From CBDFLD01 sp965249005 (GTDB lineage: Bacteria > Acidobacteriota > UBA6911): 64,000 bases of DNA. The position numbers and the translations under genes are program-made. This document shows, one piece after another, positions 49,517-59,328 of this stretch (position 1 is its first letter; every line of letters starts with the position of its first letter). Location: assembly GCA_965249005.1 (NCBI GenBank), contig CBDFLD010000012.1, positions 62,001-126,000 of the forward strand, given 5' to 3'. The notes below the pieces were generated by a model. It was not told the origin of the DNA, did no database searches, and saw nothing but the letters and a program-made list of their open reading frames with translations.

Positions 49517-50758
49517 ATGAAGCAAACAAATACCAAACACCTGGGACGTTGGGGGATGCTTCTGGTTCTAGGGCTGGGCGCCTGCGAAGTGCTGATCATG
49601 ATTAGCCCGTTCGCGGGACTCTTCTATGGAGGGATGCGCTTCGAGCCACTCCTCGGCTTACTCTCCAAGAGTAGCTGGACTGCCTGGTTGGACGGTTTCT
49701 TCCTAAACCATTCGGTAGTGACTACGTCGGCACTACTAGAATGGCAGCGCGTTATTGGAAGGTTTCTTTTCTGCCTTGGTCTCTGGGGCTTCCTCATCTC
49801 GGCAGCACAGGTTTACGGCAACAAACTCCGGCGACGCGGCGTTGCCACCAGCCTGCTTTACCGGATTTCGCGACATCCCCAATATCTATGTCTGGGCATT
49901 GCAGGCTGGGGGCTGTTGACGATCTGGCCCCGGTTTCTCCTTCTCGGCTTCTGGGTCACGATGCTGTTCCTGTACGCGGCCTTGGCTCGCTTCGAGGAGC
50001 GCCGAATGACGGAGCGCTTTGGCGAGGATTATCAGCGTTACATGGAATCGCGTGGGGCTTTTCTTCCCGGTAGCCCCATTCGACGACTGTTCGAGAGCAG
50101 CTTCGGGCGGCTTCGTCCACGAACCTTCGGCTGGGCTGCAGCTTACCTTTCCTGTCTGATGCTGGCATTCCTGGGCGCAGGCGTATTGCGCAGCTACACT
50201 CGGAGCCACACCGTGATCGTCGAGAGGCCAAAAGATCAAGCAATGGTTATTAGCGCCTGGCCCAAGTCGCCGGAATGGGTCTCCCCGATCATTGACGCCA
50301 CCCTAAAAGACCCCAGGGTTCAGGAGCGGCTTGGGGAGTGTGTTCGCCGTCCGATCGTAGCCACCATTCTACCGGACCGATACGTGATGAAGGGGATGTA
50401 CTATACGATGCCACCCAAGAAAGGCAAGCCGCGCTCACAGTCCTCCATCCTCTCTACGTTAAAGAGAATGGGTCAAATGGCCCTTGGCTTCCTGGTACCC
50501 ATCAGCGGGGTGACCCTTCCGGCGAATTTCATGGGTGTCGATCCGAGCACCAGCTCGGGCCCCGTTACGGTCGTGATCTCCAAGGCAGAGAAGCCCTTCA
50601 AGCCTGAGATCACTCTGGACGAAGTGTTAAACGCGAGCACACGATTGACACCGCTGGTTGTTGCGAACGTCCCTCCATCAGGTGGGGCGGTTGTGTCGGT
50701 GCAGGTTCCTTTGCCTCAGAATCGATGGGGACCTCAGGTTGTCATGCCGTTGTTCTAA
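49517..50758 (+). CDS. ICMT-family methyltransferase with extra C-terminal domain
   Basis: A 413-residue membrane protein. Five or so helices (about 12-220) include SRHPQYLCLGIAGWGLL and EERRMTERFGEDYQRYMES, the SAM-binding signature of the isoprenylcysteine/phospholipid methyltransferase superfamily. After the last helix (AAAYLSCLMLAFLGAGVL) comes an unrecognised domain of about 190 residues (about 225-413) likely outside or at the membrane face. The ATG at 49517 has no evident ribosome site. The single-domain relative at 31968 lacks this extension, so the combination is notable. The substrate is unknown. Confidence 0.75.
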   Translation: MKQTNTKHLGRWGMLLVLGLGACEVLIMISPFAGLFYGGMRFEPLLGLLSKSSWTAWLDGFFLNHSVVTTSALLEWQRVIGRFLFCLGLWGFLISAAQVYGNKLRRRGVATSLLYRISRHPQYLCLGIAGWGLLTIWPRFLLLGFWVTMLFLYAALARFEERRMTERFGEDYQRYMESRGAFLPGSPIRRLFESSFGRLRPRTFGWAAAYLSCLMLAFLGAGVLRSYTRSHTVIVERPKDQAMVISAWPKSPEWVSPIIDATLKDPRVQERLGECVRRPIVATILPDRYVMKGMYYTMPPKKGKPRSQSSILSTLKRMGQMALGFLVPISGVTLPANFMGVDPSTSSGPVTVVISKAEKPFKPEITLDEVLNASTRLTPLVVANVPPSGGAVVSVQVPLPQNRWGPQVVMPLF

Positions 50759-50779
50759 ACTCGAAGAAGGAGACTCGAA

Positions 50780-50835
50780 ATGAAGCATATAGGAACGGAT
50801 GCTCACAGTACAACGTTCGGCCTCAAGGCTGCGAC
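50780..50835 (+). pseudogene. Possible IS110-family transposase N-terminal fragment
   Basis: An ATG at 50780 after a GAAGGAG ribosome site opens MKHIGTDAHSTTFGLK, which resembles the start of IS110/IS1111 transposases (MKYIGIDxHxxT), including the first acidic residue of the DEDD site. The similarity ends after about 16 residues. Either a remnant or chance. Confidence 0.3.
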
Positions 50836-51160
50836 GTTCGGGACTCCCCCCACCCGCGAGTCAAAGCGGGAAGCGTTAAGTCGGCGTACGCGTCGGGCGC
50901 TGGTGGCAACCGCTTGGTCGATACTGCTAGACCCAAAATAAGCGAGGTATGAGCTCGCTCGGAAAATCGTTTGCCTTTTCCGAATATCTCGTGGATTTCA
51001 GCTCCTTGTGCGTAACAGGGAAAGCAAAGAGAAACACAAGAGACAAACCTTCCATTGGTTGTCTGGATCACTTGATCTTGTTTGTCTCTGTTATGCCCTT
51101 CCTTTCGCCCGCCACTCTTGCTCCGCCGGGGGTACGGGCTCACCCGCCGGCGAGGCGCCT
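50836..51160. other. Gene-free stretch left of the IS1380 transposase
   Basis: No supported gene. It contains an inverted repeat with arms AGACAAAC (about 51041) and GTTTGTCT (about 51080) and a GC-rich CGCCGG...CCGGCG hairpin (about 51125-51155). Part of it probably belongs to the left end of the IS1380 element, but the terminal repeats could not be fixed by eye. Confidence 0.4.
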
Positions 51161-52666
51161 TCAAGTAAACCTGAGTTGCCTGATATAGTCGAACGTCGCC
51201 AAAAAGGTTTCGAGATGCTTGCTATAGGCCAATATCCTGTAAACGAGGCGACGACCGGTTCTTACAATCTGACAGGGTATTTGCACAAAGTTCACCAGGA
51301 AGCGTTTGAACTCCATCCTCAAGATATCACGACGTACTGTCGGCGCCTGCGTCACCAGGCCATACCAGGCCTTCAGATTCCACGCCAGCGATGCGATGAC
51401 CATGTAGGCCCAGTTCGATACCAGACTGTCCGAAGGCATCCTCAAGGCGTTCACTCCACTCTTGAGCTGACCGATGACGTTTTCCTGGTTGCAGCGATCG
51501 TTGGCAAAAAGGACCACTTCTCCCATCGTCATCTCCCGATCGTTGGTGATGTAGAAGAAGTACCGGACCTCATCAAACAGCCGGTGCTCCCCCTTTTCGA
51601 TCGTGAGGTTCTTCCGAACCACAACCATGCGATAGGTTTTCTTACAGTGTCCGGGACGATAGTCAAACTCGGCGACCTGCTCGCTCTGCAGGCGGATGTT
51701 CTTGAATTCTCTCTCCTTGATTACTTGTTCTTTGACGTTTTCCGGACGGCGCCGTTCTTCGCTCTTGACCTCATAACGAGGAGGCCGCTCGAGCGGTTTC
51801 CATTGTCTCTCCGGCAGGGCATCGGCCATCCCGACCAGGTTCGGCTTGGCGTCATAACCAAAGACAAAACCAACCCGCTCGTCCCAGCGATCGAAGTTTC
51901 TCGTCAGCGAGAAATCCGTGTCGCCCCGAAGCCAGACCTTCGTAAACACCGACGACACCAGATCGATTGCCCGGTCCATCCACTCGGCCGCTCCGTCGGA
52001 AGAGGGACGGTTGCCCGGCCGATTCATCAGATAGAGGACCTCATTCGTATTGGCCAAGGTCACGATCAACGGTGCGTAACCCCAGATCCCGTTGTAGGCA
52101 ATGTCCATTCCTTCCTTGCATTCCCCCAAGGTTCCGGCGACGGTCCCGTCCACGTCGATGATGGCCTCCTTCCGGAAGGAAGCATCCTGCAACTTCCACA
52201 CCTTGGTTCGGGTTTCATTGATGGTTTCCTGAAGTCCGAAGATCCAATCCTCATCGAAACGACGGAGGAAATCTCCAGCCGTCGTGGGATCCGGAATCCT
52301 CTCGGCTCCCAGTCCGTTCATGTAGGTCTCATCCTGGCGCAACCGCTCGATATCTTCGAGACAGGTTCCACCCGACAAGACGTTGTATGCGATGTTCAGT
52401 ACATGATCGGATTCCCAGTAAGGAAAGTGGTACTTGAGCAAAACGATGTTTCTGTTGATATCTTTGTCCAATCCAAGCTTACACACGAGCTTGTGAATGG
52501 CTCCGATACCACCAGATCCGATGGCGCGCGTTCTCTCGGCGATCTCGTAGTAGGTGTTGGAGTCCTTGAACATAGGATCGGACCGGTCCTCAAACTGATT
52601 TCTTTCCAACCGGCGTGTAAGATTTTGCTTGTCTCGGAGGAGGATTCTGTGGTTTCTTTTATTCAC
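51161..52666 (-). CDS. IS1380-family transposase
   Basis: A 501-residue DDE transposase with RNase H fold. Catalytic residues are D171 or D173 in IIDVDGTVAG, D249 or D251 in WLRGDTDFS, and E in CNQENVIGQLKSG. The N-terminal part (GSGGIGAIHKLVCKLGL) and C-terminal part (RRLVYRILAYSKHLETF) fit the family, and length is normal. No frame damage is seen, so it may be active. The element itself is somewhat larger than the gene; its ends were not resolved. Confidence 0.93.
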   Translation of the reverse strand: MNKRNHRILLRDKQNLTRRLERNQFEDRSDPMFKDSNTYYEIAERTRAIGSGGIGAIHKLVCKLGLDKDINRNIVLLKYHFPYWESDHVLNIAYNVLSGGTCLEDIERLRQDETYMNGLGAERIPDPTTAGDFLRRFDEDWIFGLQETINETRTKVWKLQDASFRKEAIIDVDGTVAGTLGECKEGMDIAYNGIWGYAPLIVTLANTNEVLYLMNRPGNRPSSDGAAEWMDRAIDLVSSVFTKVWLRGDTDFSLTRNFDRWDERVGFVFGYDAKPNLVGMADALPERQWKPLERPPRYEVKSEERRRPENVKEQVIKEREFKNIRLQSEQVAEFDYRPGHCKKTYRMVVVRKNLTIEKGEHRLFDEVRYFFYITNDREMTMGEVVLFANDRCNQENVIGQLKSGVNALRMPSDSLVSNWAYMVIASLAWNLKAWYGLVTQAPTVRRDILRMEFKRFLVNFVQIPCQIVRTGRRLVYRILAYSKHLETFLATFDYIRQLRFT

Positions 52667-52808
52667 CTGGAATGTGCTCCTTTCGGGATGTCTTGTAAAT
52701 ATATCAAACGCATTTTATCCCGTAACGGCGCACGTTCCAGGGCTTTTCTTCCTCCTCATGCAAAAAATCACGCTGGACTAAGGACTAGTCTCCGGTGTCA
52801 CCGTCGGT

Positions 52809-54089
52809 TTGGAGAATGAGAAAGCACGCAAGCCGCGACCCGTGTCTCAGGAGTGCATTGGTTATTTCCTGGGAATCTACCCAGAGTTTGAGCGCACCTT
52901 CATTACCCGTGAAGTTACGGCCCTACGCCAATTCGGGCTCAATATTCGAACATGCAGTTTGCGGTATCCGTCAGAAGGTCAGATTCGGACGGCCGTTGAG
53001 AGAGAAGAAGCAAGGAGAACATTCTACATTCAAAAAGAGGGAATTCTGAGAATTCTCAAAGACCAGATTCACTTCGGCTTCAAGGCGCCGTTGAGATATT
53101 GTTCTGTGCTCTTGTATTCCTTGCGAGTGAGTCCAGCTGGCGTGTACTGGAAAACTCGCTATCTGATCTACTTCGTAGAGGCGGTTTGCCTCGCCCTATG
53201 GGCGAGGAAGAATGGTATTGCGTTCCTCCATGTTCATATCGCGGACGCGCAGTGTGCGGTCGCGATGCTGGCCAAGAAGCTCTCGGGTCTTCGTTATACT
53301 GTTACAGCCAACGGCCCCGCGATTTTTGACAATGTTCTGGAGTTGCGACTGACGGAAAAGTGCACGGCTGCGGAGCGTGTTGTTTGCATCAGTGATTTTT
53401 GCCGAAGTCAGGTCATGTGTTGGGTTAGGCCCGCTATTTGGGACCGATTGGTAGTCGTGAGGCATGGCATCAATCCAGAAATGTTTGTTCCTCGGGGGCA
53501 GGCCGAGAGAGGCACTGGGCGAATATCGCTACTCTGCGTGGGTATTCTTTGGCCCAAGAAGGGACACCATCTATTATTAAGATCCTGCCGCCTTCTTAAG
53601 GACCGAGGGTTGCGGTTTCAGTGTGTGCTGGTCGGTGATGGCCCGGAACGCAACGCGTTGGAGCATACGGCTAACGACCTCGGCATCGTGGACTGCGTGA
53701 ATTTTGCAGGTGCCGTAAGCGAGGATGCAATAAACACCTTCTACAACGCCGCGGATATAGTCGTATCGTCAAGCCTTGCCGAAGGAATACCGAACGTCCT
53801 GATGGAGGCGTTGGCCAAGGAAATACCTGTGGTGGCTCCCAATATAATGGGCATTCCTGAACTCGTTGAACATGAAGTCCACGGCATACTGGTGGCCCCG
53901 GGGGACTCCGTATCGCTAGCCGACGGCGTCGAGAGGCTTGCGCGCGACCCCGAATTCAGGTGTTCTATGGGCCGCGAAGGTCGAAAGAGGATCCTAGATC
54001 GCTTCGATCTCCGGACGAATGCTGCTGCCCTGGCGCGGATTCTAGAGAGTTGTGCTCGTGATGCACAGGAATGTGCCATGCCCCGATGA
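52809..54089 (+). CDS. GT4-family glycosyltransferase
   Basis: A 426-residue GT-B-fold enzyme that transfers a sugar from a nucleotide donor, probably to a surface polysaccharide. The N-terminal domain has GYFLGIYPEFERTFITRE; the C-terminal GT4 domain has SLLCVGILWPKKGHHLLL, LVGDGPERNALE, DIVVSSSLAEGIPNVLMEAL (with the E-x7-E type motif) and PVVAPNIMGIPELVE. The open frame begins with TTG at 52809 and no ribosome site; GTG 52842 is another choice. The insertion of the IS1380 element just upstream may have removed the true 5' region. Confidence 0.88.
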   Translation: MENEKARKPRPVSQECIGYFLGIYPEFERTFITREVTALRQFGLNIRTCSLRYPSEGQIRTAVEREEARRTFYIQKEGILRILKDQIHFGFKAPLRYCSVLLYSLRVSPAGVYWKTRYLIYFVEAVCLALWARKNGIAFLHVHIADAQCAVAMLAKKLSGLRYTVTANGPAIFDNVLELRLTEKCTAAERVVCISDFCRSQVMCWVRPAIWDRLVVVRHGINPEMFVPRGQAERGTGRISLLCVGILWPKKGHHLLLRSCRLLKDRGLRFQCVLVGDGPERNALEHTANDLGIVDCVNFAGAVSEDAINTFYNAADIVVSSSLAEGIPNVLMEALAKEIPVVAPNIMGIPELVEHEVHGILVAPGDSVSLADGVERLARDPEFRCSMGREGRKRILDRFDLRTNAAALARILESCARDAQECAMPR

Positions 54090-54331
54090 AGACGAAGTGC
54101 ACGTAAACCAATGATTGCATGGACCATATTTCTACTATTATCTCTGCCTTCCGTTCGCTAATTTGCTACGGAATCGTATATCCCCATGTGTCTTGCGGCC
54201 GCATCCACAGACGCCAGTGATAACGTTTGGCAACCTCTCTTGGCGCCTTTCGGAAGTTTCATTTGGCCCCACTACCCGGCACGGCCGTCAAACATTTTGT
54301 TCGAGGTCTGTTTCCCGCTGCCCTTCAGCAT

Positions 54332-55630
54332 TCAAACTTTCGCAGACACCGCGAGAGGTGGCTTTCCCCGTTCCTTTAATGTCGGTGAACGGACAAGACA
54401 GTACAAGCTGATCAGCCAAGCCGCAAGCAACGCAGCCGAGTTGGCGCTCGAAATCAGCGCCCAGTGCAAGCCGTACGGATCGAAGAACCTGCTGCCCATT
54501 TCGCTGGCGACATAGTTAGCCGCAGGTAGGAGCAAAAGTCCGATCATCGAGTATTGCGCCAGGGGTCTGACCAGCCCGATTGCCGTCGGCTGGCCGACAA
54601 TCAGCCAAGTCAGTGGGAGCGCGACCAGCAACCAGTCATGGGTTCGATGGTAGATGGCGACCAGAATAGTTAGCAGCAGCAAACAGTCCGACCAGCTAAA
54701 GCCACGAAACTGCTCATTTTTCACAGCGCGCGCTTTCCAAAAGATGCAGGCCCCAGCTATCGTCAGCATGAGCAGAGCAAAAAGATACTGGTAGCGCGAG
54801 TCAAGCTCGACACCGCTAAATTTTCCGAGCAGAAGGTACGCATCCAGTCGTCCGTGAGAGGTCTTCGGATCCACACCGGGATTTGCTTGGGAAATGGTCA
54901 CCGCTCTTGCCGATCGTGTCCACGAATTGGGCCACCCCGCCTTCAAGGTACGAGAGGTAACCGACAACGGGTAAAGTCAAAAGGCATCCCAGGACAAGTC
55001 CGCAAGTAGTTGCCTTGAAATTTCGTCTGGCAACCATCAGCACGAATAAAAGGCATCCAAAAGTCGGCTTGAAAGTGGCCAGAGCCAGGAATAGCCCCGA
55101 GAGCCATGGGCGGGTCTCCGCCCACCGTAACGCTAGCAGCGTCAGCAAAACCGCGGTCACTGTCATTTGGCCCACGGTCAGATTCTGATACCCCGGTCGA
55201 CTCGCCAACAAAAAGCCCGCTAGCAACAGGACATGAGCGAAACGAAATGGTATAAACTGAATCATGAGCCGGGCCAAGAGCAAACTGCCGACTGCAGTCA
55301 GCCCAAAATAGATCCACTGGGCCCATTCCAACGGAAAAATAAGCAACGGCTGATGAATCAGCAGCGTCAGCGGCGAATAAAGCGGAAATGGGTGTTCGAC
55401 CGGATAACGGTCCGCATAGCGATCGGTGTTGTATGGGTTGATGCCATCCGCGACGGCACGGCAAGGATAGTAGATGTTGCTGCGGAAATCTTTTAATCCC
55501 CAACGCTGAGTATCGGGTTGGCCTGGCACGTTGACCACGGAATATGTCCGTAGCGCCAGCACCACGACGACTGCAAAAAAAACGTCGCCGCTACCCAGAC
55601 AGGTAGATTCTTGACCAGATCACTCCTCAT
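54332..55630 (-). pseudogene. GT87/DUF2029-like membrane glycosyltransferase, frameshifted
   Basis: A polytopic GT-C-type gene in three frames. From ATG 55628-55630 it reads MRSDLVKNLPVWVAATFF. The frame is lost at a run of eight T (plus strand A at about 55575-55582) and resumes as VVVVLALRTYSVVNVPG. A second shift lies in a GG pair near 54901: FVDTIGKS then VTISQANPGVDPKTSHGRLD. The remainder (LLLLTILVAIYHRTHDWLLV) runs to the stop at 54332. Typical pieces include YNTDRYADRYPVEHPFPLYS. Two indels make a functional product unlikely unless the T-run slips. Confidence 0.75.
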
Positions 55631-56300
55631 CGCCGATCAACTTGCACATAGTCAATCACTTAGGCATACAACTAAAACGAGACGCCAGCTGAGAAGATCT
55701 CCGAAAAAGAACTCCACCTCGACGAGCCCGTGATTTAAAATAACTCCGGCCACCGGAACCTATGGGTGTCGTTGATACTGGCGACAAAGAAAGGCGAAAG
55801 TCTCGGCAACAGTACCCAACGCGCGTTATCAAGCGGTTGGACCGTTGCGCACAGAGTTTTATAGGAGATTCTAATTGGACGTGCAAGGTAAAAGAGCTTG
55901 AATTGATGAGTTTTGGGCGGCAGCGAGCGACGCGGGCGGTAACCGGAGACCCTTGCCTACCGGATCCGACGCACTCCAGGATTGGTGACGTCGCCGTGCC
56001 GCGTTGCGCAAATCCTTCGTCCAGACCATGGGCGCCACACGTCACAAGATTCTCTCAAGTCCAATGGCTTCCTTATGTTATCGATGGCGGGTCGATAACA
56101 GGTTTCCCCTGCACAAGCTACACAATCCGTCGCCTCCCCCCCAGCCGAATATTGACGTTGCCTCCGTTCATATCGTGATAGGATGTTTTCACCCCAATGA
56201 GCCAGGGAATCAGGCCCCTTTTTTGACTGGTTTCCCAGTTATAGCCTGGTCTCTAGAATTCGAAGAGTCCGGGCGCGATCCTTTGAACCAGAATCCCTTA
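55631..56300. other. Gene-free stretch between two broken glycosyltransferase genes
   Basis: About 670 bases with only short, motif-free frames. Base composition resembles the flanking decayed genes. I see no RNA gene, repeat or promoter that can be supported. Confidence 0.4.
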
Positions 56301-57062
56301 ATGCGGGCCTCAGACACCACACCGCATAGAGCCGCGTCCCGCCTGGCACTCGCTCGAACGATCAGTCCGAAGGAATACGCAACGCTGATCCTTCTTATCA
56401 TCATCTCCTCAGCAGCAGGGATCTCGTATTTTTCTTGGTGGTGGTATGCACCCATAGGGGGATCCAAGTTTCTCATGGCCGCGAGCCTCGCGTTTCAGTT
56501 TGCTCAGGTCTTCATTCTGTGGGGTATCTGGCTGAAGGCTCGTGTGCGGCCCGACACGACACCGGCTCCGAGCATCACGGTAGATGTTTTCGTGGTTGCG
56601 TACAAAGAGCCTGTCGAGCTAATCGAGAAGACACTACGGGCAGCGGTTGAAATGCGTCATCCGCATAGCATATTTCTTCTGGACGATGGTCCACGTCCAG
56701 GATTGGCAGAACTAGCCCATCGAGCGGGCACGGGTTATATCGCACGTAGAGGCAACAAAGATGCGAAGGCTGGCAACATCAATCATGCACTAGGGAAAAC
56801 GGATGGTGAAATCGTGGTCATATTTCGCCGGCGGATCTCTAAGGTCATTCTTCATTCAACAGCTCAAATGGTCCCGCGGTGTGTTCGAGGTGCTGTTTTT
56901 GCAGTGAGATGCTGGTCGGACAAGAAGGTCCACTGTTGGCGTGCGGCTTCCTTGACGTTGGGAACCTGGCCGATATATGTGTTGGCTGGCCTGGCGGCGA
57001 TTGCTAGGTTTCCGCTGCCCCATATGCCTACACCGAAAAGACGGCTGAGCGGGACACACTAG
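56301..57062 (+). pseudogene. GT2/cellulose-synthase-like gene with internal deletion
   Basis: The N-terminal part has two membrane helices (ATLILLIIISSAAGISYF and FLMAASLAFQFAQVFILWG), then the GT2 fold start VDVFVVAYKEPVELIEKTLR, LLDDGPRPGLAEL, and RRGNKDAKAGNINHALGKTD up to EIVVIF. The DAD motif expected next is missing. About 60 bases on, in another frame, FFIQQLKWSRGVFEVLF can be read, the QxxRW-type acceptor motif. The original frame then ends GTWPIYVLAGLAAIARFPLP, a BcsA-like terminal segment. So a central block was deleted with loss of frame, and catalysis is impossible. Confidence 0.75.
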
Positions 57063-57685
57063 GCTTTGCCACCCGAGAGTCGGCAGGCGCAACAGAGCTG
57101 CGCCAACCATTATCGCTATAAAAAAAATGTTAGTCAGTCTTCGTTGCGTCATTCGGTCCGTGAAAGCAGATCGGATGTGATCGGTCGAACAACAATGTAC
57201 TTGGGAGTTTTTACCGGCAACCGACGTTTAGGGGGAGGTTCTCGTTGGGATCAAATGTTGAATTTGGTGGTGTGGATTTGAAGCAACCCGGGTCGCTAGG
57301 TGGAGTTCGCGAGATTCGAAGTCCTGTTTCCTTTTATCCTAAGCCCTTTTGAGTACTCAATCCTCAAGAGTTTTCAAAAGGATGAGTCCCGATACGATGC
57401 CGGGTACGAAGATGGCTGATCGCGCACCCGTCTACAACTCACCGACATTTTTGGCTTGGCAACCGAGTCATATCGTCTCCGTTTCCCCCTCGGATGTGAT
57501 AGACTGCCGCCTCCAGCTCGGAACAATAAGAATCCTGATGGGAGTTTTAAGTACCTGTGGCAAACTGAAAGCACGGTTGCCTAGAACTAACATGGTTTAG
57601 TCTCTTGAGGAGCCGAGCAGAGGCGAAGTCGTCTCCGCCAGACCTTAGGACCTAATTGCACTTTATCTTTATTGACTCGCGCGCG
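57063..57685. other. Gene-free stretch before the radical SAM gene
   Basis: About 620 bases. The longest frames (for example 57349-57600) show no family motif or ribosome site. The region probably contains the promoter of the radical SAM gene, but no clear -35/-10 pair stands out. Confidence 0.4.
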
Positions 57686-59299
57686 ATGGGTAAAGCACTC
57701 CTCATCAATCCGTCGTACTTTCGTACCTACGGCTCAAACGAGGGAGGCATAGCCTTCCCCGTATACCCGATTCTCAGCCTGTCGGCCATCGCTGGGGCAC
57801 TAAAGTCACGCGGTCACAAGGTTACGATTCTCGATCTGTCGTACCGCCCGTACGATCCTCACGTTATCCGTGAGATAATTGTTGCCGAGCGGCCTGATGC
57901 CGTCGGCGTTACTGCGACAACACCCCTCGCCAACCAGATGCGGGACATCTCCTTCCTGGTCAAGGATATCTCTGCAGACATCATGACGGTTGGCGGGGGC
58001 GCACACCCGTCCGCGCTGCCACTTGAAACAATGAAAGAATCCACGCTCGACGTCGTCGCGACCGGCGAAGCTGATTTTGCCCTCGCAGACCTGCTCGACG
58101 GCAAGGATCGGGCGTCGATCCCGGGTCTCTACTGGCGAGACGGCGACGAGGTCAAGGCCAACATGCCGGGTGGCTTGATTGAGGACCTTGACAATCTGCC
58201 AATGCCTGCGTGGGAGGACTACCCGCCCGACTGCAACGAGAAGATGACGCGCATCATCGCGCGCTACTCGCCGGTCAGTACCATCGAGTTCTCCCGCGGT
58301 TGCGTTTTCCAGTGCGATTTCTGCGGCTCGAAGAACACAATGGGCCTCGGGTATCGTAAGAAGTCGCCCGAGCGCTGTGCGGAGGAGTTGAGCAAGCTGA
58401 AGAGCCTTGGAGTCCGCGAGGTGGTACTTGTAGACGATATCTTCACGAGCGACAATGAATGGGCTGCTCGTGTCTGCGAGGCGATCATCCGCAAGCGGGT
58501 GCGGATCGCGTGGACCTGCACGAACGGTATCCGTGTCGATAGTGCCAATCCCGAGCTGTTCTCACTGATGAAACGTGCCGGCTGCTACCGTGTCTACTTC
58601 GGTTTCGAGAGCGGCAACGAAAACGTGCTCAAGGCGTTTGGCAAGGGCGGGCGAGCGACGCTCACAAAGGGCATCGAAGCCGTCGAGATGGCACGCGCCG
58701 CGGGACTCGAGCCCAACGGCTTCTTCATGGTGGGTTTGACCGGTGATACCGAGGAGTCGATGCAGGACACAATCGATTACGCGCGCACGGTCAAACTCGA
58801 CACCATGAAGTGTGGAATGACCACGCCCTACCCGGGCACTCCGATGTTCCGGACGCTTCGCCAACAAGGACGGATAAAGACCTTCGATTGGGATCAGTAC
58901 ACCGTTTACAACAAGGCAGAGGAGATTTACGACCACCCGTCGCTCGACTGGGAGACCATCAAGCTTTACTTCAAGAAGTTTTACGCCGAGGCCTACTTCA
59001 AGAACCCGACCTACATGTGGCGCCGCTTGAAGTTCATGATAAAAAACCATGAGATCGTCTGGAATGTGTTCTACACGCTGAAGTTCTGGATAATGATCTG
59101 GGGTCGCGAGAACGCCCCTGAAAAAGAGACCTACGCCTTCGAGCCCGAGTGGAGAAAGTTAGACACTCAGCCGGGCGATATCATCGGGACCTACCCAGTC
59201 CCACAAGCGAAGAGCGGTGTCTCGCGACGGAAAGCTCTGGCGAAGGGTTCTATCCGCCGCGGCCACAATGGACCAGAGGCTCCGGATCCTTCCCCCTGA
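57686..59299 (+). CDS. B12-binding domain radical SAM protein
   Basis: A 537-residue enzyme. The cobalamin-binding Rossmann-like domain (about 1-130) is followed by the radical SAM domain with the 4Fe-4S cluster motif GCVFQCDFCG (CxxxCxxC), then GVREVVLVDDIF, CTNGIRVD and VYFGFESGNENVLKAF. The C-terminal 170 residues (YNKAEEIYDHPSLDWETIKL) are of the kind seen in BchE-like methyltransferases and cyclases. The product cannot be predicted; neighbours suggest lipid or polysaccharide modification. The ATG at 57686 (MGKALLINPSYF) begins the conserved fold; a TTG at 57656 would add 10 residues. Confidence 0.9.
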   Translation: MGKALLINPSYFRTYGSNEGGIAFPVYPILSLSAIAGALKSRGHKVTILDLSYRPYDPHVIREIIVAERPDAVGVTATTPLANQMRDISFLVKDISADIMTVGGGAHPSALPLETMKESTLDVVATGEADFALADLLDGKDRASIPGLYWRDGDEVKANMPGGLIEDLDNLPMPAWEDYPPDCNEKMTRIIARYSPVSTIEFSRGCVFQCDFCGSKNTMGLGYRKKSPERCAEELSKLKSLGVREVVLVDDIFTSDNEWAARVCEAIIRKRVRIAWTCTNGIRVDSANPELFSLMKRAGCYRVYFGFESGNENVLKAFGKGGRATLTKGIEAVEMARAAGLEPNGFFMVGLTGDTEESMQDTIDYARTVKLDTMKCGMTTPYPGTPMFRTLRQQGRIKTFDWDQYTVYNKAEEIYDHPSLDWETIKLYFKKFYAEAYFKNPTYMWRRLKFMIKNHEIVWNVFYTLKFWIMIWGRENAPEKETYAFEPEWRKLDTQPGDIIGTYPVPQAKSGVSRRKALAKGSIRRGHNGPEAPDPSP

Positions 59300-59328
59300 T
59301 TTCTACAACAATCACCAAATCAGCACAG

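Noticed and set aside
57349..57600. 83-residue open frame in the gap before the radical SAM gene
   Set aside because: No ribosome site, no motif, and low-complexity composition.
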